Counted from the stretch's first letter, positions 1-9,703 are shown. The stretch: DNA of 64,000 nt from Yersinia hibernica (GCF_004124235.1 NZ_CP032487.1:248001-312000), one strand, 5' to 3'. Made by a program: numbers and translations. The notes: generated by a model not told the origin, from the sequence alone.

Positions 1-650
1 GCCTGCTGACGGGTTTTTTTAGCAAAATACTTCAGTAACATGTTGAGCATCACGCCATAAGCTGGCAAGAAGAATAACATGCAGATCAATAACTTGAAGC
101 TATAATCCACCAAGGCGATTTCCACCCAGTTTGCCGCCATAAAAGGGTCGGAACTGCGGTAAAAGGCAATAAAGAAGAACGCCATGGTGTCACTGATATT
201 GCCAAAGAACATTGCCGCGGTTGGGGCAACCCACCAGGCACTGCGCTGACGAAGGCGGTTAAATACTTGAACATCAAGGATTTGTCCAAGCACATATGCC
301 ATAAAACTGGCCACTGCGATGCGCGCCACGACTACATTAAAGCTGGTCAATGCCGGAAATCCTTGCCAGCTTCCCTGATAAAACAGGGCAGAAATGAGAT
401 ACGAAATAAGCAAAGCAGGCACCATGACGGACAAAATAATTCTGCGCGCCAAAGGGGCACCAAAAATCCGCACGGTCAGGTCGGTGGCTAAGAAGATAAA
501 TGGAAAGGTAAAAGCCCCCCAGGTGGTATGAAAACCGAAAATAGCTATCGGTAATTGCACCAAATAGTTGCTGGAGGTAATGATGACAATATGGAATAGC
601 GACAGCCATACCAACGCGGTCATCCGCTGTTGAGCAGTAAACGAAAACAT
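1..650 (-). CDS. yhhQ: YhhQ queuosine precursor transporter (partial)
   Basis: Reading the minus strand from the ATG at 650-648 gives a frame (MFSFTAQQRMTALVWL...) that stays open to the window edge, so the C-terminus is missing after about 216 codons. It is a hydrophobic inner-membrane protein of the VUT family with several membrane segments, for example around FHIVIITSSNYLV and the stretch ending AFFFIAFYR. In E. coli YhhQ imports the queuosine precursor 7-cyano-7-deazaguanine. The E. coli protein is about 221 residues, so only a few residues are lost. It is divergent from tusA, as in E. coli. Identification rests on sequence resemblance and neighbourhood. Confidence 0.88.
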   Translation of the reverse strand, partial: MFSFTAQQRMTALVWLSLFHIVIITSSNYLVQLPIAIFGFHTTWGAFTFPFIFLATDLTVRIFGAPLARRIILSVMVPALLISYLISALFYQGSWQGFPALTSFNVVVARIAVASFMAYVLGQILDVQVFNRLRQRSAWWVAPTAAMFFGNISDTMAFFFIAFYRSSDPFMAANWVEIALVDYSFKLLICMLFFLPAYGVMLNMLLKYFAKKTRQQ

Positions 651-899
651 AAATGTGACCTTTTTGGTTATTGGGGTGAGGGAACCCAAACAAAATGTGC
701 CGCAATTTTGCGACGCGGCGGCATAATACGCGTTTGCGCAACGAATGCAATGGTTAATTTTAGCGCAAACGATGGCTTATCCACGGAAATTATTGTGCCA
801 CTTGCACCTTAAAACCGGCGGAGTAAACTATCCTGCTGCATAAGCCTGCTGACACTTATATGGCGATTAACCTGTTTACTGACACACAAGAGAACTGCA
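651..899. other. yhhQ-tusA divergent intergenic region
   Basis: This 249-base stretch separates the divergent yhhQ and tusA starts. I see no convincing gene. Short frames that cross it do not resemble known proteins. A usable ribosome site (AGAGAA) lies about six bases before the tusA ATG. Promoters for both genes should lie here, but I could not pick a hexamer pair with confidence. Confidence 0.5.
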
Positions 900-1154
900 A
901 TGACCGATATTTTTGCCAACCCGGATAAAACACTGGATGCACTGGGCTTACGTTGCCCGGAGCCCGTGATGATGGTGCGTAAAACCGTCCGGCATATGGA
1001 AGACGGTCAAACCCTGCTCATCATTGCTGATGATCCGGCCACAACTCGCGATATCCCCGGTTTTTGCCGTTTTATGGAGCACCAGTTGTTGGCGCAAGAT
1101 ACCCAACAGACGCCATATCGCTACTTGGTGAAGAAAGGGGCAAAAGCGCAGTAA
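900..1154 (+). CDS. tusA: TusA sulfur carrier protein
   Basis: This 84-residue cytosolic protein is the sulfur carrier that takes persulfide sulfur from IscS and hands it to the TusBCD/TusE relay for 2-thiolation of tRNA wobble uridines. The hallmark CPxP motif is present near residue 19 ([10 protein letters not shown]), with the single catalytic cysteine in it. The length matches the E. coli protein (81 residues). The start is the only ATG with a fitting ribosome site. It is convergent with zntA and divergent from yhhQ, the conserved enterobacterial arrangement. Confidence 0.95.
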   Translation: MTDIFANPDKTLDALGLRCPEPVMMVRKTVRHMEDGQTLLIIADDPATTRDIPGFCRFMEHQLLAQDTQQTPYRYLVKKGAKAQ

Positions 1155-1175
1155 CTGGCCGCTTTGCCCAGATGA

Positions 1176-3500
1176 TTAAATATCTCTTTTGCGCAATAGT
1201 CTCAGCGCATTTGCTGTCACTAATGCTGTAGCCCCTGAGTCCGCTAATACTGCCAGCCACAAACCGGTTAAACCGAGCAAGGTGGTCACCAGGAAAATCC
1301 CTTTTAGCCCCAGTGCGATAGTAATATTTTGGCGAATATTGGCGTTGGCCGCCCGTGATAACAGGATGATTTCAGCCAGCCCGGTAAGCCGGTTATGGGT
1401 CAGTGCGGCATCGGCGGTTTCCAAAGCAACATCCGTGCCACTGCCCATAGCAATACCGATACTGGCGGCTTTCATCGCCGGGGCATCATTGATACCGTCC
1501 CCGACCATCACCGTCGGGTGGCTGGCATTCAGCGCCATAACGGCCTGAACTTTATCGGCTGGCAGTAACCCCGCTCGGTAATCAATCCCTAGCTCGTTGG
1601 CAATGGCGGCGGCGGCTCTGGGGTTATCACCGGTTAGCATAACACCCTGAATTCCGATGTTTTTTAGTGAGTCAATGGCTTGTTTGGCATCGGTGCGTAA
1701 CGTGTCACGCAGCGCCACCAAACCAATAAATTTCTCATTCTCCAGCACCGCGACGGCAGTTTTACCACTACTTTCCAGTTCATCAAGCTGCGCCAACCAC
1801 TCTGCAGTCAATAATGTCGGTGATATTTTACTGGGTGCACTGACTCGAATAATCAGCCCGTTAACCTGGCCCTCCACCCCAATGCCGGCCAGCGCACGCC
1901 GCTCTTCGGCGAGTGGCAACAGCGTGATATTTTGTTGCGCACGTTGCACAATAGCCATGGCCAATGGATGGTGCGAGCCGGCTTCAACCGCCGCCGCCAG
2001 TGCGAGCAGGCGGGTTTCACTTACACCAACTATGGGCACGATATCAGTGACTTGCGGTTTCCCCTCGGTCAATGTCCCGGTTTTGTCAAAGGCCACGGTT
2101 TGAATGCGCCCCAATTGCTCTAGCGCCGCTCCTCCTTTAATGAGTGCTCCACGGCGTGTTGCCGCAGCCAGGGCCGAGGTGATCGCCGCTGGGGTCGAAA
2201 TGACCAACGCGCATGGGCAGCCAATCAGTAGCAATGTCAGGCCCCGGTAAATCCAGCTTTCCCAAGGTTCGGCGAAAGCCAAAGGCGGAACCAGCATCAC
2301 CAGCGCTGAGAGAAACATAATGGCCGGTGTATAAATGCGGCTGAAACGGTCAATGAAGCGCTCAATCGGTGCGCGGCGTTCTTCCGCTAATTCAATGAGT
2401 TGCAGAATGCGGTCAATGGCATTATTCCCCGGTTCTGAAATAACCCGCATTTCAGTGGCCCGGTCGACCGATAAGCTCCCGGCGGCAACTTTTTCACCTT
2501 TCAGACGTTCAACTGGGATGGATTCACCAGTGAGGGCGCTTTCATCAAAACTGGCAAAAGGAGTCATTAACTCAGCATCAGCCGGCAGCCGGCCCCCTGG
2601 TGAGATTTCAATGATATCGCCAGGGCGTAAGCTGGAAACCGCAACTTGTTTGCGTTCACCATTTTTTATCAGCAATGCTTCTTCCGGAACTAACGCCATC
2701 AGCGCTGTCACACCACGACGAGCGCGGTTTGCCGCATAAGATTCGAGGAGTTCACCAATCATAAATAGCAGCAATACCATGGCCGCTTCGGCCGTGGCAC
2801 CAATAAACATTGCTCCGATAGCCGCGACACTCATCAATGTTTCAATCGCGAAGGGGGTACCGGAACGAATAAATTTCCAAGCTTTGGTTGCAATCGGGAT
2901 CAACCCGACAATCGTCGTCGCGGTAAAGGCGAATTCGCTCAGTTCGCGGCTAAATAAAGAGATTCCCCAACTGATGAGCATTAGCGTGGTTAATAATGCA
3001 ATGGGTAAGTATTGACGATAGCGTGATTCTGGCGCGGTGGTTTTGCTGGCTGCGGGAGATTGGGTGTCGACCAAACTGAACCCTGCTTGGATAACCGCCT
3101 GCTGCACTTGGGGGCGAATGTCTGACTGGGCATCGACAACCAGTTTTTCTGTAGCAAAGAGAACTTTTACCTTTTCAATACCGGCGAGGTTACTGACGGC
3201 ATTTTCAATTTTACGGGCACAACTTGGGCAATCCATCCCCTTAACTTGCCAACTAAAACGCTGACTACCAGAAGGTAGCTGGCTAGCCAGCCTGTCGCTT
3301 TCTTCGTCCCCCTCATCAGTGAGGCTCTGACTGCAGCATGCTTCATGATGTGAATGCTCACTCACTGAAACTGTACCGTCGTTGCTGGCGCTGGCGGCTT
3401 GTTGGCTGCTGCAACCGGTTTGTTTTGCCGCATGGGTATGGCCACAGCCACAGTGACGGTGTGCATCTGCTGAATGTTGATGTTCGGTATGTGAATGCAT
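1176..3500 (-). CDS. zntA: ZntA Zn/Cd/Pb-exporting P-type ATPase
   Basis: This 774-residue P1B-type ATPase pumps Zn(II), Cd(II) and Pb(II) out of the cytoplasm. Landmarks in order are a metal-binding HMA domain with GMDCPSC (cysteines at 91 and 94), membrane segments, the actuator motif TGES, the transport motif CPC near residue 428, the phosphorylation motif DKTGTLT near 472 and GDGINDAP near 666. The first 60 residues form a His/Cys-rich tail (eleven histidines in the first 52 residues plus CxC and CC pairs) where E. coli ZntA (732 residues) has a cysteine cluster. AGGAGG stands just before the ATG. The upstream operator at 3555-3586 indicates control by ZntR. Confidence 0.97.
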   Translation of the reverse strand: MHSHTEHQHSADAHRHCGCGHTHAAKQTGCSSQQAASASNDGTVSVSEHSHHEACCSQSLTDEGDEESDRLASQLPSGSQRFSWQVKGMDCPSCARKIENAVSNLAGIEKVKVLFATEKLVVDAQSDIRPQVQQAVIQAGFSLVDTQSPAASKTTAPESRYRQYLPIALLTTLMLISWGISLFSRELSEFAFTATTIVGLIPIATKAWKFIRSGTPFAIETLMSVAAIGAMFIGATAEAAMVLLLFMIGELLESYAANRARRGVTALMALVPEEALLIKNGERKQVAVSSLRPGDIIEISPGGRLPADAELMTPFASFDESALTGESIPVERLKGEKVAAGSLSVDRATEMRVISEPGNNAIDRILQLIELAEERRAPIERFIDRFSRIYTPAIMFLSALVMLVPPLAFAEPWESWIYRGLTLLLIGCPCALVISTPAAITSALAAATRRGALIKGGAALEQLGRIQTVAFDKTGTLTEGKPQVTDIVPIVGVSETRLLALAAAVEAGSHHPLAMAIVQRAQQNITLLPLAEERRALAGIGVEGQVNGLIIRVSAPSKISPTLLTAEWLAQLDELESSGKTAVAVLENEKFIGLVALRDTLRTDAKQAIDSLKNIGIQGVMLTGDNPRAAAAIANELGIDYRAGLLPADKVQAVMALNASHPTVMVGDGINDAPAMKAASIGIAMGSGTDVALETADAALTHNRLTGLAEIILLSRAANANIRQNITIALGLKGIFLVTTLLGLTGLWLAVLADSGATALVTANALRLLRKRDI

Positions 3501-3554
3501 AGTGCCTCCTGGACAGAATGTAAAAGATAGGCAGGATTGAGTAGGTATGGCTGC

Positions 3555-3586
3555 ACTCTACACCTTGGAGTCAACTCCAGAGTCAA
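3555..3586 (-). promoter_or_regulatory. zntA promoter with ZntR (MerR-type) operator
   Basis: Read on the minus strand, TTGACT (3586-3581) and TAGAGT (3560-3555) are separated by 20 bases, CTGGAGTTGACTCCAAGGTG. That is the overlong spacer typical of MerR-family promoters. The spacer holds the imperfect dyad CTGGAGT/ACTCCAAG, nearly identical to the E. coli zntA operator as I remember it. ZntR with bound zinc is expected to untwist this spacer and activate transcription. No zntR gene lies in the window. Confidence 0.9.
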
Positions 3587-3735
3587 GAGGGTAAATGAGA
3601 ATAATTACTAAACGAGGTGATGCCAAGAGAGGAATATACTGGCAAGGAACACATTTTGTGTGGCGCACCGGCCCCATCCTTGGAACCGTAAGGCCATATG
3701 ACGACGAAAAATACTGTTTCGTCGCAATGGGTTAA

Positions 3736-4362
3736 TTATAAATATAGTGACCTGACAATCAGGAAATGCCCAACAAAGTAGCATCCCGCGACAATGGCAT
3801 CTGAGGCGCGGAAAGAAAAACGATAGCGGTTTAGCAGCCAGATAGCATGGGATATCAACAATAACACCGTCCCTGTCAGCAATGAGAAACTCAGGTCAGT
3901 GCTACGAGCAAAGTATTGTTCGCCTGCCATCCACACCATGAGCAAGGTCATGCCGATGAATGCAACCACGGGCCAGCGCATTTCTTCCAGCCGGGTCCAA
4001 ATGGTGGCTAACAGTAATGCACCCACGATAATAAGCACCAGAGGGAGCGGCCAGAACAGAGTGAATGTCATCTGGCTGGCAAAACTGATGGTATACAGTA
4101 AATGTGAGAGGAAGAATGCCCCTAGAGCATAAAGTAAGCGCTCACTGGGTAGCAGTAATAAGGCATCGGCAACCAGTGTTGCCAGCAGACCCAAAACAAT
4201 CAAATAGCCCGCAGGGCCAAGGATAGGCGCTTGCCATGCGAGTAAAAGCAAGAGTAACAGAGTGACAGGCTTGAATACCCAACGTTGCCAACGTGGGCCC
4301 CGGTAAGTTGCATCGACAAACAACCAACCAGAAAAGAATACGGCAAGGAATGGCCAGCTCAT
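3736..4362 (-). CDS. yhhN: YhhN family membrane protein (TMEM86-like)
   Basis: This 208-residue protein has about eight hydrophobic segments, for example [19 protein letters not shown] and [18 protein letters not shown]. It belongs to the YhhN family, whose animal relatives (TMEM86B) are lysoplasmalogenases. The bacterial substrate is not established, so I name only the family. The start is supported by AAGGATAA just upstream of the ATG. It lies between zntA and the DUF1820 gene, matching the yhhN position in the E. coli rsmD-yhhL-yhhM-yhhN-zntA cluster. Confidence 0.85.
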   Translation of the reverse strand: MSWPFLAVFFSGWLFVDATYRGPRWQRWVFKPVTLLLLLLLAWQAPILGPAGYLIVLGLLATLVADALLLLPSERLLYALGAFFLSHLLYTISFASQMTFTLFWPLPLVLIIVGALLLATIWTRLEEMRWPVVAFIGMTLLMVWMAGEQYFARSTDLSFSLLTGTVLLLISHAIWLLNRYRFSFRASDAIVAGCYFVGHFLIVRSLYL

Positions 4363-4639
4363 TATTTATCCTTTTTTCTATACAGGTTTGAATGAAAGTC
4401 CCTGTGTTGTAATGATAATCCGCAACGCCAATGACTCTGAGCATACATCAATTAAGTGTAAGGGATGCAAGCCAAGAGTGATAGCAGCACTACAGTGATT
4501 TGCATAATTTGTACCACTTAATGCGTAGCACTGCGCATAATCAGAGTTAGCGGAGGGATAGCGCTGCTGAAGTCTTGGTCTTGTCTGGCCCACATGTTAT
4601 GTTAACGCCGGTTAAATCAAGGGATAGAGGCAATAGCAT

Positions 4640-4960
4640 ATGGCCAATGAACAATTGCTTTATCGCATTCAGTTTATAAATAATGGTAAGAATTATCAGC
4701 TCTACGTCCGCGAGGTCGGCCCAAGCACTTTATTTGGGTTTATTGAAATTGCTGATTTTGTCTTTGATAGCCAATCGACCTTGTTAGTCGACCCCTCAAC
4801 TGAAAAGTTAAAGACAGAATTTTCCGGTGTTAACCGCAGCTATATCCCCCTCCATTCAGTGATTCGCATTGACGCGGTGACTGAAAAGGGCAGCGCCCGC
4901 ATTTCCGAACTGGGCAGTAACGTGATGAGTTTCCCTTATCTGCCGGGTAATAAACCATAA
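4640..4960 (+). CDS. DUF1820 family protein
   Basis: This small soluble protein has 106 residues and no signal peptide or membrane segment. Recognisable family features are the N-terminal YRIQF..NGKNYQLYVREV strand pair, LFGFIEIADFVF, VDPSTEKLKTEF and a C-terminal VMSFPYLP. Family members occur in many gammaproteobacteria but have no assigned function that I know of. It starts 23 bases before yhhM on the same strand, so the two are probably co-transcribed. E. coli has no such gene between yhhN and yhhM, as far as I recall. Confidence 0.8.
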   Translation: MANEQLLYRIQFINNGKNYQLYVREVGPSTLFGFIEIADFVFDSQSTLLVDPSTEKLKTEFSGVNRSYIPLHSVIRIDAVTEKGSARISELGSNVMSFPYLPGNKP

Positions 4961-4998
4961 ATCTCTCTTATGAGTGAGATTGAATGGGTAAGATTATT

Positions 4999-5385
4999 AT
5001 GAATAAACTTCCGTTATTACTTATTGCTGTAGTGGTACTCATTGTGGTGCTAGCCACTCGCCAATACTGGCAAAAGAAGCGGCAAGATGCAGAAAATGAC
5101 CGTTCACCCGTGCGCAGTTTACAAGTTGAAGTGGTTGATAAACGTGAAGTATTAGCGCCGAATCGCCGTTCACGTCAACGTGAAGAGATTGTTGCTGAAG
5201 AGAAGCGCTATGAAGTTTATTTCCGGCCACTACTGAGTGGGATTGAGGTAAGCAAGGGCAGTAACATCAAAATGGTACTGCCACAGCAGGAATATAACCG
5301 AATAGAGCAAGGCGTAAAGGGCACTCTACGTTTACAGGGAACCCGCTATATTGGCTTTACTCCTATTTCGTCGCCAAATAAATAG
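4999..5385 (+). CDS. yhhM: YhhM, DUF2500 membrane-anchored protein
   Basis: This 128-residue protein has one N-terminal membrane anchor (LPLLLIAVVVLIVVLA) followed by a charged linker and a soluble domain ending GTLRLQGTRYIGF, as in the DUF2500 family. The function is unknown. I chose the ATG at 4999 because its MNKLPLL start aligns with the E. coli protein as I remember it. An in-frame ATG at 4984 would add five residues and has its own GAGTGAG ribosome site, so it is a real alternative. The gene follows the DUF1820 gene and faces yhhL. Confidence 0.82.
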   Translation: MNKLPLLLIAVVVLIVVLATRQYWQKKRQDAENDRSPVRSLQVEVVDKREVLAPNRRSRQREEIVAEEKRYEVYFRPLLSGIEVSKGSNIKMVLPQQEYNRIEQGVKGTLRLQGTRYIGFTPISSPNK

Positions 5386-5440
5386 TCAGCTGGCATGATA
5401 TGCCCACTGGATGACAACATGCAGGACATACCGGCCACTA

Positions 5441-5713
5441 TTACTTCTTAGGTAGCGGTGGTTGCTTCTTTTGCCAGGCCAATAATTCGAAAACGCCGAA
5501 TATAAAAATTTTCAATTGTTGTAAGCCACTGATCGGCTGGTCTTTGGGCTGGGTGGATTTAAGTAATATCAGTTGTAAGCCATGCATCAAGACCATGAAG
5601 ATCATCGCGACATCAATAAAATATTTCAAAGGCTTAGGGAACGGCTGGAACAGATTCAGCAATAAGAAAAACCATACTCCTAGCATCAATAGCCGGCCGA
5701 GATTAATCCACAT
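5441..5713 (-). CDS. yhhL: YhhL, DUF1145 membrane protein
   Basis: This 90-residue protein has two or three membrane segments (LLMLGVWFFLLLNL and FIDVAMIFMVLMHGLQLILL) and a charged, proline-rich tail ending PPLPKK. It fits the DUF1145/YhhL family in size (89 residues in E. coli). The function is unknown. The ATG at 5713-5711 lies inside the rsmD 3' end, so the two genes overlap by 11 bases and are likely translationally coupled. Confidence 0.85.
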   Translation of the reverse strand: MWINLGRLLMLGVWFFLLLNLFQPFPKPLKYFIDVAMIFMVLMHGLQLILLKSTQPKDQPISGLQQLKIFIFGVFELLAWQKKQPPLPKK

Positions 5714-6356
5714 GGTGTTGCTCCTGTTCTTCAATTGATATCCGCTCTTGGGGGGTATCTTGACGACGAATATAGAGGCGGTAGGCAACCTGCCCGGCAA
5801 TTTTTTCTCGATGTAACTGCCAACTGGCGGGCACATCAGCGGCGGTACTCTCAGCTTCAGCTTCCACATAAATCCAGGCATCGGCTGTTAGCCAGTTGAA
5901 TTGCTCCAATAAATTGATAGTGTCAGTCAGTAGACCTTTACGGAAAGGAGGGTCAAGGAATACCAGATCGAAAGGCTGACCCGGCTGTGCTAGCCATTGT
6001 AAAGAATTGGTGTTGACCACTTGCCCATTGTCGGCATGCAATAATGCCAGATTGCTGCTCAGTTGCTTAGCAACATGCCTGTCAGCTTCTAACAGAGTGG
6101 CTTCACCCGCATAGCGGGATAGCGCCTCCAGCCCCAAGGCCCCGCTGCCTGCAAAGCAATCTAGGCATCGGGCACCTTGAATCATTGGCGCAAGCCAGTT
6201 GAACAATGTCTCCCTGACCCGATCAGTGGTAGGGCGCAGCCCTGGGCTATCCGGTACTGGTAATTTGCGTCCGCGCCATTTACCCCCAATGATCCGGATT
6301 TGCCCTGCTGATGCTTGTGTCGCTTGTTTTGCTTTTGCTATAGGTCGCTTTGCCAT
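5703..6356 (-). CDS. rsmD: RsmD 16S rRNA m2G966 methyltransferase
   Basis: This 217-residue cytosolic enzyme methylates N2 of G966 in 16S rRNA using S-adenosylmethionine. It shows the family start RIIGGKWRGRKLPV, then RPTTDRVRETLFNWL, the SAM-binding LDCFAGSGALGLEALSR and the catalytic motif DPPF (VFLDPPFRKG). The basic N-terminal tail is slightly longer than in E. coli. It is the first gene of the rsmD-yhhL unit and is divergent from ftsY, the standard enterobacterial arrangement. Confidence 0.95.
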   Translation of the reverse strand: MAKRPIAKAKQATQASAGQIRIIGGKWRGRKLPVPDSPGLRPTTDRVRETLFNWLAPMIQGARCLDCFAGSGALGLEALSRYAGEATLLEADRHVAKQLSSNLALLHADNGQVVNTNSLQWLAQPGQPFDLVFLDPPFRKGLLTDTINLLEQFNWLTADAWIYVEAEAESTAADVPASWQLHREKIAGQVAYRLYIRRQDTPQERISIEEQEQHHVD

Positions 6357-6574
6357 AGATCGCTTTGTTTGAAAATTGGCCAGTATTACAGCACTGAATA
6401 AAAAAGTGAGTCCTTATTCTACCTATGTGTGCTGTGTGGGGGAAACGTTAAACCTTTGTTGATTGAATTCACAATAGAAAGCAGCATAGTGTGCGTGTTG
6501 CTGTTCAGGGGAAAGTGATAGACTTGCGAGCTATTATCTTATTTGTGCAAACCCAAAGTAATTAGAGTCCAAAA

Positions 6575-8083
6575 ATGGCAAAAGAGAAAAAACGTGGATT
6601 TCTTTCCTGGCTGGGTTTAGGCCGCCAGAATGAAGAACACACAGCAGAGCCATTGGCTACTGAGAGAGACGATGTAGCTGAACATGCTGTAGACGAGCAG
6701 GCTATCAGCGAAAAAACGGCTGCAATAGTGCCAGAAGATACAGCTGTTGGGGCAGAAGAGCACGAGCCCATGGCCGAGCGTTCTACCTTGGCCCCTGGCG
6801 AATGGGATAGCGCCGCGATTAGCGAAGCCGTAGCCGAAACTCTGCCGGAAGTTGAGGCTGAATCTACTGCGCAGCTGATTGAAGAACCTCGCGATTTCTC
6901 TGAAAATAGCCAATATTTACAGCATCACTTCTCGCAAGACCAGAGTGATAAAGACAATATTGACTTATGGGATGACAGCATCGTCAGCGCGCCAGAATTG
7001 CCGTTGACCGAAGACAATGTGGTTATTGATATTCCAGAACCACCCGCGATTGCGGCACAACCTCAGGTCGAGGCCATTGAGGAACTTGCTGTTGTAGAAG
7101 AAGAAATTGAAGTTGAAGAACAAATCGTGGTGGCTGTGGCTCAAGAGCAAGAGCGGCCCACCAAAGAAGGTTTTTTTGCGCGATTAAAACGCAGTTTAGT
7201 TAAAACCAAACAGAATCTTGGCTCCGGTTTTATGGGGCTATTTCGTGGCAAGAAAATCGACGACGATTTGTTTGATGAGCTAGAAGAACAGCTTCTGATT
7301 GCCGATGTTGGCGTCGAAACTACTCGAAAAATCATTACCTCTTTGACCGAACACGCCAGCCGTAAGCAGCTAAAAGATGCCGAAGCGTTGTATGGCAAGC
7401 TCAAAGAGGAAATGTCTGAAATTTTGTCTCAAGTGGACAAACCATTAGATGTCAGTGGTAAGAATCCATTTGTTATTTTGATGGTTGGCGTGAATGGCGT
7501 AGGTAAAACGACGACCATCGGCAAGTTGGCACGCCAATTCCAGGCTGAGGGGAAATCCGTCATGCTGGCTGCGGGGGATACTTTCCGCGCCGCAGCAGTA
7601 GAACAGCTACAAGTTTGGGGTGATCGCAACAAGATTGCGGTTGTTGCACAGCATACCGGTGCGGATTCAGCATCTGTCATTTTCGATGCAATTCAAGCGG
7701 CTAAAGCTCGTGGTATTGATGTGCTCTTGGCTGATACCGCGGGGCGTCTGCAAAATAAAGCCCATCTGATGGAAGAACTGAAGAAGATTGTCCGCGTGAT
7801 GAAAAAACTGGACGGCGATGCCCCCCATGAGGTTATGCTGACGTTGGATGCCAGTACCGGACAAAATGCGGTTAGTCAGGCGAAACTGTTTAATGAAGCA
7901 GTGGGTCTGACCGGAATTACCCTAACTAAACTCGATGGCACCGCCAAGGGCGGGGTAATTTTTGCCATCGCGGATCAATTCGGTATCCCAATCCGTTATA
8001 TCGGTGTTGGGGAAGGTATAGAGGATTTACGGCCATTTAAGGCTGACGATTTTATTGAGGCTCTTTTTGCCCGAGAGGATTAA
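6575..8083 (+). CDS. ftsY: FtsY signal recognition particle receptor
   Basis: This 502-residue SRP receptor GTPase docks ribosome-SRP complexes at the inner membrane. The first 190 residues are a strongly acidic A domain rich in Glu and Ala, starting with a short basic patch (MAKEKKRGFLSWLGLG) that binds lipid. The NG domain follows, with the P-loop GVNGVGKTT near residue 305, DTAGR near 386 and TKLDGTAKGG near 451. The length is close to the E. coli protein (497). ftsE begins only five bases after its stop, so ftsYEX is one operon. Confidence 0.98.
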   Translation: MAKEKKRGFLSWLGLGRQNEEHTAEPLATERDDVAEHAVDEQAISEKTAAIVPEDTAVGAEEHEPMAERSTLAPGEWDSAAISEAVAETLPEVEAESTAQLIEEPRDFSENSQYLQHHFSQDQSDKDNIDLWDDSIVSAPELPLTEDNVVIDIPEPPAIAAQPQVEAIEELAVVEEEIEVEEQIVVAVAQEQERPTKEGFFARLKRSLVKTKQNLGSGFMGLFRGKKIDDDLFDELEEQLLIADVGVETTRKIITSLTEHASRKQLKDAEALYGKLKEEMSEILSQVDKPLDVSGKNPFVILMVGVNGVGKTTTIGKLARQFQAEGKSVMLAAGDTFRAAAVEQLQVWGDRNKIAVVAQHTGADSASVIFDAIQAAKARGIDVLLADTAGRLQNKAHLMEELKKIVRVMKKLDGDAPHEVMLTLDASTGQNAVSQAKLFNEAVGLTGITLTKLDGTAKGGVIFAIADQFGIPIRYIGVGEGIEDLRPFKADDFIEALFARED

Positions 8084-8088
8084 TACGG

Positions 8089-8757
8089 ATGATTCGCTTT
8101 GAACAGGTCAGTAAAGCTTATCTGGGCGGCCGACAGGCGCTGCAAGGGGTAGATTTTCATCTGCGCCCGGCAGAAATGGCGTTTTTGACCGGCCATTCTG
8201 GTGCAGGGAAAAGTACGCTGCTAAAACTGATTTGTGGTATCGAGCGCCCCAGTGCCGGCCATATCTGGTTTGGTGGGCATGACATCAGTCGCCTGAAAAA
8301 CCGCGAAGTCCCTTTCTTGCGCCGCCAGATCGGGATGATCTTTCAAGATCACCACCTGCTGTTGGACAGAACGGTATATGACAATGTTGCCATGCCATTG
8401 ATTATCGCCGGTGCCAGCAGCGAAGATATTCGCCGCAGGGTGTCAGCGGCTTTAGATAAAGTGGGGCTGTTGGATAAAGCGAAAAACTTTCCTATTCAGC
8501 TCTCCGGCGGCGAGCAACAGCGTGTTGGGATTGCGCGGGCGGTGGTAAATAAGCCTGCGGTCTTACTGGCCGATGAACCGACCGGTAACCTGGATGATGC
8601 ACTCTCTGAGGGCATTTTGCGTCTATTCGAAGAGTTTAATCGTGTGGGTGTTACCGTGTTAATGGCCACCCATGATACGTCGTTGATTGCCCGGCGGCGC
8701 TACCCGATTCTGACGTTAAGTCAGGGGCGGATGTCAGGAGCGCATCATGGCGAATAA
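8089..8757 (+). CDS. ftsE: FtsE cell-division ABC ATPase
   Basis: This 222-residue ATPase pairs with FtsX and controls septal amidase activation through EnvC at the division site. It shows Walker [10 protein letters not shown] (residues 35-43), the Q-loop IFQDHHLL, the signature [14 protein letters not shown] near residue 138 and Walker [12 protein letters not shown] near 160, then the ATHD switch. Its last 11 bases overlap the ftsX start, which suggests coupled translation. Confidence 0.98.
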   Translation: MIRFEQVSKAYLGGRQALQGVDFHLRPAEMAFLTGHSGAGKSTLLKLICGIERPSAGHIWFGGHDISRLKNREVPFLRRQIGMIFQDHHLLLDRTVYDNVAMPLIIAGASSEDIRRRVSAALDKVGLLDKAKNFPIQLSGGEQQRVGIARAVVNKPAVLLADEPTGNLDDALSEGILRLFEEFNRVGVTVLMATHDTSLIARRRYPILTLSQGRMSGAHHGE

Positions 8758-9703
8758 TAGTGCGCAGAAAGCAAAAACCAAGGCGTTGAAAGGCGGTTGG
8801 CGCGAGCAGTGGCGCTATTCGTGGGTTAATGCGATTGCCGATATGATGCGCCAGCCACTAGCGACACTACTTACAGTGATGGTGATTGCCATCTCACTGA
8901 CACTGCCAAGTGTGTGTTATATCGTGTGGAAAAACGTCAGTCAGGCGGCGGATCAATGGTATCCAACCCCGCAATTGACGGTTTATCTGGATAAAGCGCT
9001 GGATGATAACGCGGCGGAAAATGTCGTGACCGCACTGAAAACAGAAGCCGGTGTTGAGAAAGTTAATTATCTGTCGCGAGAAGAAGCGATGGGTGAGTTT
9101 CGTAACTGGTCTGGTTTTGGCGGCGCTTTGGATATGCTGGAAGAAAACCCACTGCCAGCGGTTGCCATTATTACGCCTAAATTAGATTTCCAAAGCTCAG
9201 GTACGCTCGATACCTTGCGTGACCGAGTTAGTAAGGTCGAAGGGGTCGCTGAAGTTCGTATGGATGACAGCTGGTTTGCGCGTTTGGCGGCATTGACTGG
9301 GTTAGTCGGGCAAGTTGCGGCGATGATTGGCGTGTTGATGGTGGTGGCCGTATTCCTGGTCATTGGTAACAGTGTGCGTCTGAGTATCTTCAGCCGCCGG
9401 GATACTATCAATGTCATGAAACTGATTGGAGCGACTGATGGGTTTATCCTGCGGCCATTCTTGAATGGTGGCGCGATGCTCGGTTTTGGTGGTGCGGTGT
9501 TATCACTGATACTCTCTGAAGCATTGGTATGGAAGCTCGGGTCGGTTGTTACGCAGGTTGCCACAGTATTCGGAACAAGCTTTGTACTACATGGCTTAAG
9601 CTGGGATGAGTGCCTGCTATTGGTGTTGATCTCTGCCATGATAGGTTGGATTGCTGCTTGGCTGGCGACGGTGCAACATTTACGCCGATTTACACCGCAG
9701 TAA
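8747..9703 (+). CDS. ftsX: FtsX cell-division membrane protein
   Basis: This 318-residue integral membrane partner of FtsE has a cytoplasmic N-terminus, a first membrane segment ([24 protein letters not shown]), a periplasmic domain of about 120 residues that recruits EnvC, and three C-terminal membrane segments. The size and topology match the FtsX family (E. coli 352 residues). The N-terminal cytoplasmic region is shorter than in E. coli. It is the last gene of the ftsYEX operon. Confidence 0.97.
   Translation: MANNSAQKAKTKALKGGWREQWRYSWVNAIADMMRQPLATLLTVMVIAISLTLPSVCYIVWKNVSQAADQWYPTPQLTVYLDKALDDNAAENVVTALKTEAGVEKVNYLSREEAMGEFRNWSGFGGALDMLEENPLPAVAIITPKLDFQSSGTLDTLRDRVSKVEGVAEVRMDDSWFARLAALTGLVGQVAAMIGVLMVVAVFLVIGNSVRLSIFSRRDTINVMKLIGATDGFILRPFLNGGAMLGFGGAVLSLILSEALVWKLGSVVTQVATVFGTSFVLHGLSWDECLLLVLISAMIGWIAAWLATVQHLRRFTPQ

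Noticed and set aside
337..750. 137-codon minus-strand frame overlapping yhhQ
   Set aside because: It lies in another frame of the clear yhhQ coding sequence and has no family resemblance; yhhQ explains the region.
9067..9639. 190-codon minus-strand frame inside ftsX
   Set aside because: It is antisense to a conserved gene and has low-complexity Thr/Ser/Pro composition typical of shadow frames.
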